A stretch of 64,000 bases of DNA, taken from Pollutibacter soli (GTDB taxonomy: Bacteria; Bacteroidota; Bacteroidia; Chitinophagales; Chitinophagaceae). The DNA lies in the NCBI GenBank assembly GCA_029269725.1, contig JARJHS010000002.1, forward strand, positions 62,001-126,000, written 5' to 3'. Position numbers and translations under genes: made by a program. The first letter of the stretch is position 1, and the number at the start of each line of letters is the position of its first letter. Below the pieces are notes generated by a model, which saw nothing but the letters and a program-made list of their open reading frames with translations, made no database searches and was not told the origin of the DNA. This document shows, one piece after another, positions 55,682 through 63,073 of this stretch.

Positions 55682-56941
55682 TTGGTTCTGCTTCGTCATA
55701 TCCCATTTCTGCAGGCAGTATTTCTGCACAGTATTTCTGCCTTTGGCGGACCGCAGGGTCATCTCGGTATGATGATGAAAACTTTTGTTGAAAAAAGAAA
55801 GGATCTTACCCAACAGGAGCTTCTTGATTTCAATGCTTTTTGCCAGCTACTTCCCGGAGCTTCCTCTACACAGATACTGACATTGATCGGGTATAAAAGA
55901 GGCGGCTTGCCACTGGCTATAATTACATTGGTGATCTGGGTATTGCCGGCTGCAATCATCATGGGCGCTTTATCGTTTTTGATCCGCTATTTTGATAACA
56001 GAAATATTGAAAATAATATTTTCAGATTTATTCAACCCATGGCCGTTGGGTTTCTTGCCTTTGCGGCATTCCGTGCATTTACTATAGTTGTCAGAAACAG
56101 AATTTCACGGGTGATCATGGTGTTCAGCATGATTATCACGTATATGTTTTTTAATAATCCAGTCATTTTTCCTATAGTAATAGTTGTCGGAGGTGTAGCT
56201 TCTAATTTTACTGAAAGAAGGGACAGGCAAAAGGAAATAGTTCCGGTCAGGAAAGTGAAGTGGGCGAATATTGTAATCTTCTTTTTTATATTTCTATTGA
56301 GCGGAACGCTTTCTGAAATTTCCCGCAAGCAGGAGTGGCCGAAACGTGCGCCCTTTAACTTGTTTGAGAATTTATACAGGTTTGGAAGTATAGTTTTCGG
56401 CGGTGGCGATGTTTTGATTCCAATGATGTATGAGCAATATGTGGTTCGTCCAAATACCGAACGTGTTCAACTAAGAAACCCCAATGTAATTCGAATAAAC
56501 AGAGATGATTTTCTCACCGGTGCAGGTATGGTGAGAGCGATACCAGGTCCTGTTTTTTCAATTGGCGCCTACACCGGAGGGTTGGCGATGCGGAACATGG
56601 GAATAGGTTATCAGATGCTGGGTTGTGTTATTGGAATTGTTGCGCTTTTTTTACCCAGCGCACTTTTGGTGTTATTTTTTTATCCTGTCTGGCATAACCT
56701 GCATCGGTACACAGCAGTTTATCGATCTTTAAAGGGGATCAATGCAGCAATCGTGGGAATTATGGCGGCTTCAACTTTTTATCTTACCAAGGACCTTTCG
56801 CTGGCTGGTATTGTGGATGGGCGTGCTCTAAGTTTTCTGAATGTTGGCGTAATTTTCGGAACCTTCCTTTTTTTAATGTTTACTAAACTGCCAGCGCCCT
56901 TTATTGCTGGATTGTGTTTGTTATTGGGTTGGATTTTTTAG
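55682..56941 (+). CDS. chrA: Chromate transporter (CHR family, two-domain)
   Basis: 419 residues with two CHR domains: the first with [15 protein letters not shown] and [10 protein letters not shown], the second with [21 protein letters not shown] and [16 protein letters not shown]. About ten membrane helices. The start must be the TTG at 55682; the frame is closed by a stop at 55664 and has no ATG before residue 30, which is within domain 1. Its 3' end overlaps nadD by 21 bp on the opposite strand. Members export chromate or have unassigned anion roles. Confidence 0.9.
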   Translation: MVLLRHIPFLQAVFLHSISAFGGPQGHLGMMMKTFVEKRKDLTQQELLDFNAFCQLLPGASSTQILTLIGYKRGGLPLAIITLVIWVLPAAIIMGALSFLIRYFDNRNIENNIFRFIQPMAVGFLAFAAFRAFTIVVRNRISRVIMVFSMIITYMFFNNPVIFPIVIVVGGVASNFTERRDRQKEIVPVRKVKWANIVIFFFIFLLSGTLSEISRKQEWPKRAPFNLFENLYRFGSIVFGGGDVLIPMMYEQYVVRPNTERVQLRNPNVIRINRDDFLTGAGMVRAIPGPVFSIGAYTGGLAMRNMGIGYQMLGCVIGIVALFLPSALLVLFFYPVWHNLHRYTAVYRSLKGINAAIVGIMAASTFYLTKDLSLAGIVDGRALSFLNVGVIFGTFLFLMFTKLPAPFIAGLCLLLGWIF

Positions 56942-57511
56942 AGTTTTATAATAGCTGTTTCTCTCAATTTCTTCTTTTACAACATCAGGAACCAGGTATC
57001 GAATTGATTGGCCACTTTGTATCATGGTTCTCACTTCGGTTGCCGATATCTGCAACATCGGCGCTTTTAATACTGTTGATTTTACAGGGAGATCAGTTCT
57101 TACAGGGAAGCCCGGTCTGGTGTAAACATAGATGGGATACCTCTCCATAATCAGCTGTGCGTTTTTCCATTTATCAAGGTTTTGAAAACTATCACTTCCC
57201 ATAATAATTACGAAGTGGTGATCCCAGTATTTTTCTTCGAGGTAGGTGAGGGTGTCGATGGTATAGGAAGGCTTCGGTAAGCGAAACTCGATATCCGAAG
57301 TTTTTAATTTTGATTCGCCTTCAATGGCAAGGTTTACAAGAAACAGCCGATGGTATTCATTAAGCAAACCATGGTTTGGTTTGAATGGATTCTGTGGAGA
57401 AATGACGAACCAAACCTGGTCGAGGTCAGAATTTTGTTGTATAAAATTGGCTATGATGAGATGGCCGTGGTGGATGGGATTAAATGAGCCAAAATAGAGT
57501 CCGATTTTCAT
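56921..57511 (-). CDS. nadD: Nicotinate-nucleotide adenylyltransferase
   Basis: 196 residues. Nucleotidyltransferase motif [20 protein letters not shown] (4-23), which holds the GxFxPxHxGH signature, and the adenylyl-binding [13 protein letters not shown] near the end. It adenylates nicotinate mononucleotide in NAD synthesis. It begins 29 bp after feoA, suggesting a two-gene transcript. Its end overlaps chrA. Confidence 0.95.
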   Translation of the reverse strand: MKIGLYFGSFNPIHHGHLIIANFIQQNSDLDQVWFVISPQNPFKPNHGLLNEYHRLFLVNLAIEGESKLKTSDIEFRLPKPSYTIDTLTYLEEKYWDHHFVIIMGSDSFQNLDKWKNAQLIMERYPIYVYTRPGFPVRTDLPVKSTVLKAPMLQISATEVRTMIQSGQSIRYLVPDVVKEEIERNSYYKTLKNPTQ

Positions 57512-57540
57512 AAAAAGTTGATAATCAACTATATAATGTT

Positions 57541-57765
57541 TTAAATCTCTACAATTATTTTGTTCGCTTCGTTTATTCTTAAACTAACCTGGTAGCCGGC
57601 TACCGTTATTGAGATAGGGTCTCCCAGCGGAGCAATTTGCTTAATGCTTACATGTTCGCCTGGAATAAAGCCCATCTCCATAAGTTTTAGGAATATCTCA
57701 TCTTCTTCAACATGGTTGATTACTGCTACCTGACCAATCTCCAGCTCTGATAATTTCTTCAGCAT
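57541..57765 (-). CDS. feoA: FeoA family ferrous iron transport protein
   Basis: 74 residues, one SH3-like FeoA domain (LSELEIGQVAVINHVEEDEIFLKLMEMGFIPGEHVSIKQ, ending SLRINEANKIIVEI). FeoA normally stimulates FeoB and is encoded next to it; here feoB is 13 kb to the left and feoA sits before nadD. Confidence 0.93.
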   Translation of the reverse strand: MLKKLSELEIGQVAVINHVEEDEIFLKLMEMGFIPGEHVSIKQIAPLGDPISITVAGYQVSLRINEANKIIVEI

Positions 57766-57821
57766 AGATTTTATATTTCCGGCTTATAGCCGTTCACTTG
57801 AGAGGGTTAAATTTACATCGC

Positions 57822-58247
57822 ATGCCGAATATTCAGTTTAATTATTTGATACCGGTTCCAGAACTTCTTCATCGCAGGGAGTTAAAATCTTTTCTGAAAA
57901 AGATGGCCAGTAGCGAGAAGTATTCGCTGATCAGCCTTCAGGTTATCTTTTGTAATGACGACTACTTATTGAAGATGAATCAGGAGTTTCTTGGGCATGA
58001 TTACTATACTGATATTATCACATTCCCCCTTAGTAAACCTGGCGAACCCATCGAGGCTGAGTTGTACATCAGTGTGGATCGGACCCGAGACAATGCTTCC
58101 GCTCTTGGAGTGTCCAGATCCAGGGAATTGCACCGGGTAATATTCCATGGATTACTTCATCTGCTGGGCTACAAGGATAAGTTAAAAACTGACCAGGATA
58201 CCATGAGGGTAAAAGAAGATTTTTACCTTGCCCGTTATAAAATGTAA
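57822..58247 (+). CDS. ybeY: Endoribonuclease YbeY (rRNA maturation)
   Basis: 141 residues from ATG 57822; a TTG at 57798 is in frame but adds no family sequence. Zinc motif HGLLHLLGYKD: His109 and His113 are kept, but the usual third His is Asp119, a substitution I recall from other Bacteroidota YbeY proteins. FLGHDYYTDIITFPL and the Arg/Glu patch are normal. Acts in 16S rRNA 3'-end maturation and ribosome quality control. Its stop codon directly abuts the next ATG. Confidence 0.93.
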   Translation: MPNIQFNYLIPVPELLHRRELKSFLKKMASSEKYSLISLQVIFCNDDYLLKMNQEFLGHDYYTDIITFPLSKPGEPIEAELYISVDRTRDNASALGVSRSRELHRVIFHGLLHLLGYKDKLKTDQDTMRVKEDFYLARYKM

Positions 58248-58913
58248 ATGTTCCACGTGAAACAATTGACTGGTTTAATAGTATTTATTCTTTTCGTATC
58301 TATAGCAAGTGGACAAGGGACAATGGAGTTAGAGGACCGTCTATTTGTGGTGAATGAAAAACGAGTTGAGAAAATTGACGAATACCTTGATCAATTTGTT
58401 TTTATTAACAACCTTGATAAGGAAGAACAGGAATTGTTCTATTGGGTCAATGTACTTAGAGCAAATCCTGGGCTGTTCCTCGAAAAATATGTTCGTCCAT
58501 TTCTTGAGCAGTTTCCAGAAGCCAGGGGCGGAGCATCACGGTCGCTAATTTCCGACTTAAAGAATCAGCCGTCTCTTCCTCTGATGGAACCGAGAAAAGA
58601 TTTGAGTGATATCAGTCGTAAACACACGAGAGACCTTGCGATCAACACAAACGGCATTTCACATTCCTCCAGCGACGGTAAGTCGTTCGCACAGAGAATG
58701 GCGGCAGAAGGAATTACATGTGCCGGGGAGAATATCCTCATTGGGAAAAGTGACGCCTTGAAAGCAATCATTTTATTGTTGATAGATGAAGGTGTGGCCA
58801 ACCGCGGCCATAGAAAGGCTCTCCTCAATTCCGGTTTTAATTTAATCGGTGTTTCAATTTACCCTCGCAAAGATGGGCAATACATCCTCGATCAGCTTTT
58901 TTCCTGTAAATAA
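58248..58913 (+). CDS. Secreted CAP (SCP/PR-1) domain protein
   Basis: 221 residues. Signal peptide (about 1-22, ending IASGQ) and a CAP-superfamily domain: ELFYWVNVLRANP, DISRKHTRDLAINTNGISHSSSDG, CAGENILIG and NRGHRKALLNSGFNLIGV, which include the cavity His and Glu residues. Function unknown. The first six residues (MFHVKQ) are encoded by a parS site, and a second inverted parS starts three bases after the stop, so the gene is exactly bracketed by the two sites. Confidence 0.9.
   Translation: MFHVKQLTGLIVFILFVSIASGQGTMELEDRLFVVNEKRVEKIDEYLDQFVFINNLDKEEQELFYWVNVLRANPGLFLEKYVRPFLEQFPEARGGASRSLISDLKNQPSLPLMEPRKDLSDISRKHTRDLAINTNGISHSSSDGKSFAQRMAAEGITCAGENILIGKSDALKAIILLLIDEGVANRGHRKALLNSGFNLIGVSIYPRKDGQYILDQLFSCK
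58249..58264 (+). promoter_or_regulatory. parS site 1 (ParB binding), inside the CAP gene start
   Basis: TGTTCCACGTGAAACA is a perfect match to the bacterial parS consensus TGTTNCACGTGAAACA. It overlaps codons 1-6 of the CAP-domain gene. Confidence 0.9.
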
Positions 58914-58915
58914 CA

Positions 58916-58931
58916 TGTTTCACGTGGAACA
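58916..58931 (-). promoter_or_regulatory. parS site 2 (ParB binding), upstream of mnmG
   Basis: TGTTTCACGTGGAACA is the exact reverse complement of parS site 1. It lies three bases after the CAP gene stop and 49 bp before the mnmG ATG. Confidence 0.9.
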
Positions 58932-58968
58932 CTTCAAACTGATTTCCAAACTTCAGTGGAAGGAATTG

Positions 58969-58976
58969 TAATTTTG
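58969..58976 (+). promoter_or_regulatory. mnmG -7 promoter element
   Basis: TAATTTTG matches TAnnTTTG; the ATG at 58981 follows four bases later, implying a leaderless or near-leaderless mRNA. Confidence 0.5.
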
Positions 58977-58980
58977 CGCC

Positions 58981-60849
58981 ATGTTTCCTGAATACGATGT
59001 GATTGTTGTTGGTGCCGGCCATGCCGGATCAGAAGCCGCAGCTGCCGCTGCCAATATGGGATCAAGAGTTCTCCTGATTACCATGAACCTGCAAACTATT
59101 GGCCAGATGAGCTGCAATCCGGCCATGGGGGGTATTGCTAAAGGACAGATTGTGAGGGAAATAGATGCTTTGGGAGGCTATTCCGGCATTGTCACCGATG
59201 AAACCATGATTCAGTTCCGCATGCTTAACCGCTCGAAAGGGCCAGCTATGTGGAGCCCGAGAGCACAAAGCGACCGTATGTTGTTTGCCCAGAAATGGAG
59301 GGAAATGCTGGAGCAAACGTCAAATGTTGACTTCTACCAGGATATGGTTCGGGAACTTATCGTGAAAGATGGACGTTGCCGCGGCGTGAAAACAGGTTTG
59401 GGTCATGAGATTCTTTCGAAAGCTGTGGTATTAACTAACGGAACCTTTCTCAACGGCATTATTCATATTGGCGAAAAGAACTTCGGCGGTGGACGAATGG
59501 CAGAAAAAGCAGCAACCGGCATTACTGAACAACTGGTTTCACTGGGTTTTGAAAGTGATCGTCTTAAAACAGGCACACCTCCTCGTATTGATGGGCGAAG
59601 CCTCGATTATTCAAAGATGGAGGAACAGCCTGGCGATGAAGAAGTTACAGGTTTTTCCTACATAGGCAAACCCGCACTCGCGGGCAAAAAACAGCGCAGT
59701 TGCTGGATAACATATACTGACCGGAGCGTTCATGATACACTGAAAACAGGATTTGAGAAGAGTCCTATGTTTGCCGGAAGGATTGATGGGATAGGTCCCA
59801 GGTATTGTCCAAGTATTGAAGACAAAATTAACCGGTTTGCTGAGCGGGAAAGGCACCAGCTTTTCATAGAACCGGAGGGATGGAATACCATCGAAATCTA
59901 TGTAAACGGCTTTTCCACCTCTTTACCCGAAGATGTTCAATATAAAGCCCTTACCCAGGTCCCGGGATTCGAGAATTGCCGCATGTTCAGGCCGGGTTAT
60001 GCTATCGAGTATGATTATTTCCCGCCAACCCAGCTGAAATATTCGCTGGAAACAAGACAATTGTCGGGTTTGTTTTTCGCTGGCCAGATCAATGGCACGA
60101 CTGGATACGAAGAAGCTGCGTGCCAGGGACTTATGGCAGGAATCAATGCACACCAATACGTGACCGAAAGGGATCCGTTGATTCTTAAGAGAAGCGAAGC
60201 ATATATTGGAGTACTTATCGACGACCTGATCAGTAAAGGGACGCAGGAGCCTTACCGTATGTTCACTTCCAGGGCTGAATTCAGAACCTTGTTAAGGCAG
60301 GATAATGCGGATCTGCGCCTGACTTCGGTCAGTCATTCACTTGGTCTCGCTTCTGATGAAAGGATGGCCAAAGTATCAGCTAAACAAGGGACGGTAGCAA
60401 GACTTAAGTTGCTGTTCAACGAAATAACACTCCAACCTGAAGAAATCAATAACTACCTGGATTCGAAAGGCTCAGCACCGTTACAACAAAAACAAAAGCT
60501 GTCCCAGTTAATTCTTCGTCCGGAAATTTCAATTGAAGATCTCCTCAGGAACGTGGACTCAATTAAAGTCCAACTGGATGGAGTCGATAACGAAGCAATT
60601 CAGCAGACAGAAATTCAGCTCAAATACCAGGTTTATATAGACAAAGAAAAAGAACTCGTCACCCGGATGAGTAGTCTGGAAGATTTGGAAATTCCCGGCA
60701 GTTTTGATTATTCAAAGGTTCAGGCCATCAGCAATGAAGCAAGGGAAAAACTCTTCACAATAAAACCACGCACCCTGGGTCAGGCTTCAAGGATATCAGG
60801 CATCAATCCCAGCGATGTGCAGATCCTGATGGTTTATATGGGTAGATAG
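58981..60849 (+). CDS. mnmG: tRNA uridine-5-carboxymethylaminomethyl modification enzyme MnmG
   Basis: 622 residues, normal length. FAD-binding VVGAGHAGSEAAAAAA (9-24), signature CNPAMGGIAKG, TGTPPRIDGR and the GidA C-terminal helical domain ending INPSDVQILMVYMG. With MnmE it installs the cmnm5 group at wobble U34 of several tRNAs. Classically named gidA because of its place near oriC; here it is next to two parS sites. A terminator follows. Confidence 0.97.
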   Translation: MFPEYDVIVVGAGHAGSEAAAAAANMGSRVLLITMNLQTIGQMSCNPAMGGIAKGQIVREIDALGGYSGIVTDETMIQFRMLNRSKGPAMWSPRAQSDRMLFAQKWREMLEQTSNVDFYQDMVRELIVKDGRCRGVKTGLGHEILSKAVVLTNGTFLNGIIHIGEKNFGGGRMAEKAATGITEQLVSLGFESDRLKTGTPPRIDGRSLDYSKMEEQPGDEEVTGFSYIGKPALAGKKQRSCWITYTDRSVHDTLKTGFEKSPMFAGRIDGIGPRYCPSIEDKINRFAERERHQLFIEPEGWNTIEIYVNGFSTSLPEDVQYKALTQVPGFENCRMFRPGYAIEYDYFPPTQLKYSLETRQLSGLFFAGQINGTTGYEEAACQGLMAGINAHQYVTERDPLILKRSEAYIGVLIDDLISKGTQEPYRMFTSRAEFRTLLRQDNADLRLTSVSHSLGLASDERMAKVSAKQGTVARLKLLFNEITLQPEEINNYLDSKGSAPLQQKQKLSQLILRPEISIEDLLRNVDSIKVQLDGVDNEAIQQTEIQLKYQVYIDKEKELVTRMSSLEDLEIPGSFDYSKVQAISNEAREKLFTIKPRTLGQASRISGINPSDVQILMVYMGR

Positions 60850-60889
60850 CACGCGATATTTTTGATAAAAAACCCCATAATATATTGTT

Positions 60890-60915
60890 TTTCAGCATTA
60901 TATGTGATGCTGAAA
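60890..60915 (+). terminator. Intrinsic terminator after mnmG
   Basis: TTTCAGCAT (60890-60898), loop TATATGTG, ATGCTGAAA (60907-60915), followed by a T-rich run ending at 60929. Confidence 0.82.
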
Positions 60916-61035
60916 TTTCTAATTTTTTTGTACCGGATTTTCGTTTACATTAATGTGACAATTTCGTCGGAAATCAGCCGATCTGTTCCCTTCCCCCAAT
61001 AAATCTTTCATCCCCAAAAAATAAAAATTCATTTC

Positions 61036-61998
61036 ATGAAACAGGCTTGGTATGCTCTTAAAGGTCTAAGTATGATTGGCTGCTTTATTTTCCTGAATAG
61101 CTGCGGCCAGGAAGTAAAAGAGGTAAGTCAAACGGAAACTGAATTAAAAGAAGATTCGGCCGCAGCGCAATTGAATAGAGGTAAATACCTTGCTACCCAT
61201 GTAATGCTTTGTACTGATTGCCATGGCTACCGCGACTTCGAAATCTTTGCAGGACCAGTAACTCCGGGAACAGAAGGTGTTGGTGGTGAACGTTTTGGCC
61301 CGGAAATGGGTTTGCCAGGAATAATTTATTCGAAAAATATTACCCCAACGGGCCTTGCAGGTTGGACAGATCACGATTTGATTACGGCGATCACTTCAGG
61401 TAAAACGAAAAAAGGCGATACGCTATTTCCGGTGATGCCATATTTCGCCTATTCCCAGATGCAGAAGCAGGATCTACTTGATATTATCGCGTACGTGAAA
61501 ACTTTCAAGCCATTACCGGATACCGTCAAAGCCAGGCAATTGTTTATTCCGATCGCAGCAGCTGTGCCTCAACTGCCTCCACCATTCACTGGCGGACTTG
61601 CAGTCGACACCACAGACCCTGTAAAATACGGCCAGTACCTGTTGACGATGGCCTCATGTTCGGATTGCCATACCCCGATGGTGAAAGGTGCATTTGACAT
61701 GACGAAATTTGTATCGGGTGGTCGCGAATTCAAATTGCCCGGATTTACTGTCCATTCTGCGAATATTACACCGGATTCGGCTACGGGCATCGGATCATGG
61801 ACAGAGTCCATGTTTTTAGATAAGTTCCGTGAGAATGCTGCGCTTGCAGTCTCCAAAAACAAACCCGGCAAATCAAACACCATCATGCCTTGGGAAGCCT
61901 ATGCGGGAATGAAAACCTCAGATCTGAAAGCCATTTATGCTTTCCTGAGAACAGTAAAACCAATTTCTCATAAAGTGGATAAATGGCCTGGTTTATAG
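61036..61998 (+). CDS. Diheme cytochrome c lipoprotein
   Basis: 320 residues. Lipoprotein signal FLNSC (Cys23). Two class I cytochrome c domains with heme motifs CTDCH (59-63) and CSDCH (208-212); the candidate axial Met residues are in LFPVMPY and TIMPWEAY. Resembles cytochrome subunits of alcohol or aldose dehydrogenase complexes, but no dehydrogenase is adjacent. An acceptor for one of the exported dehydrogenases at the left of the window is possible. Confidence 0.92.
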   Translation: MKQAWYALKGLSMIGCFIFLNSCGQEVKEVSQTETELKEDSAAAQLNRGKYLATHVMLCTDCHGYRDFEIFAGPVTPGTEGVGGERFGPEMGLPGIIYSKNITPTGLAGWTDHDLITAITSGKTKKGDTLFPVMPYFAYSQMQKQDLLDIIAYVKTFKPLPDTVKARQLFIPIAAAVPQLPPPFTGGLAVDTTDPVKYGQYLLTMASCSDCHTPMVKGAFDMTKFVSGGREFKLPGFTVHSANITPDSATGIGSWTESMFLDKFRENAALAVSKNKPGKSNTIMPWEAYAGMKTSDLKAIYAFLRTVKPISHKVDKWPGL

Positions 61999-62008
61999 TT
62001 GGCTAAAA

Positions 62009-62038
62009 AACGGTGTCATTAAAATAAATGACACCGTT
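62009..62038 (+). terminator. Intrinsic terminator after the diheme cytochrome gene
   Basis: AACGGTGTCATT (62009-62020), loop AAAATA, AATGACACCGTT (62027-62038), followed by GAATTTTTT. The stem is symmetric and could also serve the convergent gene that ends at 62059. Confidence 0.88.
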
Positions 62039-62058
62039 GAATTTTTTGCAGAATGAAA

Positions 62059-62727
62059 TTAAGCTGCTTCGATTTTCATACCCGGGGTTGCATGTTCATG
62101 GCTTGTAATAACATCGGCAAATAACCTGTTCAATCCTTTCTTTATCCAATTGCCCGATAGTTTCCTTTCATCTGATAACCACCCTGAGATTTCTGCCTTG
62201 CTCATTCCTTTATAAATCCATTCTTCGATAATCATCCTGTTTGCGCCATCAATGTGCATCATCTGTGCAGCATCCATTAATTCCGTCATGTCAGCTGCTG
62301 TAATCGCGTGGTAGAATTCGCTAATCAACGTTTCCAGCCTGTTCATATAAATCAATACTGAACCCATGAACTCAGAATAAACCTGCTGGATGCTGAAACC
62401 GGTGGCAGCATGATAAGCTTCTGTTCCCGGCTGCATATAACTGCTGATATATCCAGATAAACGCTCACTGATTCCATTCACTCTCTGAATTTCAGCATCC
62501 ATCAGGCTCACCATGTATGGTGCGTGCAGCACCAGCACAGGTAACACATGCGTTTCGTCTATTGTCGATTTCCTGTCAGTTACATTTAATACTTTCTTCA
62601 ACAGGGTAACAGATTTCATTCCTTCCTGTGTGGAAGAAAAATCGGTTTCCTGAATGATAATCCCCGTTTCGAATAACCAGGTCCTCAAACCTTTGTGAAT
62701 CCGGTTAATTATTCCTGTCTTTTCCAT
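62059..62727 (-). CDS. Helical protein of unknown function
   Basis: 222 residues, predicted nearly all alpha-helical, no signal or membrane segment. Met- and Tyr-rich helices (SGYISSYMQPGTEAYHAATGF, MNRLETLISEFYHAI) and a possible small DNA- or protein-binding C-terminal helix pair (KGMSKAEISGWLSDERKLSGNWIKKG). I do not recognise the family. The coding pattern is convincing over its full length and it ends convergently with the cytochrome gene. Confidence 0.65.
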   Translation of the reverse strand: MEKTGIINRIHKGLRTWLFETGIIIQETDFSSTQEGMKSVTLLKKVLNVTDRKSTIDETHVLPVLVLHAPYMVSLMDAEIQRVNGISERLSGYISSYMQPGTEAYHAATGFSIQQVYSEFMGSVLIYMNRLETLISEFYHAITAADMTELMDAAQMMHIDGANRMIIEEWIYKGMSKAEISGWLSDERKLSGNWIKKGLNRLFADVITSHEHATPGMKIEAA

Positions 62728-63073
62728 TTCCTTTCTTTTAATTCTTTTCCTTTTTCCGTGTACATATATAGACGTAACACAAAAACAGATGTTACACTGA
62801 GGTTGCTTTTTAAACCTTTTTCGGCAACGGTTTCACACCTGTGGTCAGTTCGCCGGATAAGCGGAATCAGTTGTTAACTGATTTTACAAAAACAATGAAT
62901 TGCCAACACAAAATTGCTTCGCGATGAATAAGAAATCTATCACTCAAGTGTTGAAATGCCTCACCAAAATTGTGATTGTTACTGCTGTTTAAACGCTGGT
63001 CTTATGAAAATAATCATAACCGGACATAAGTGTACGATATCGTACACTTCATTATTTCGTGTATTCGTTAGCG
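62728..63073. other. Intergenic region containing a 22-bp perfect palindrome
   Basis: 346 bp between the unknown helical protein and the HTH_40 protein. Near the start at 62727 there is a GTAACA...TGTTAC pair (62773-62796). The palindrome is listed separately. No gene is seen. Confidence 0.5.
63028..63049. promoter_or_regulatory. Perfect 22-bp palindrome, probable operator
   Basis: The half-site AAGTGTACGAT is followed directly by its exact complement ATCGTACACTT, with no loop. A loopless palindrome of this length fits a dimeric regulator site better than a terminator. It lies 24 bp past the stop of the minus-strand HTH_40 gene and about 300 bp upstream of the gene starting at 62727. Confidence 0.45.
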
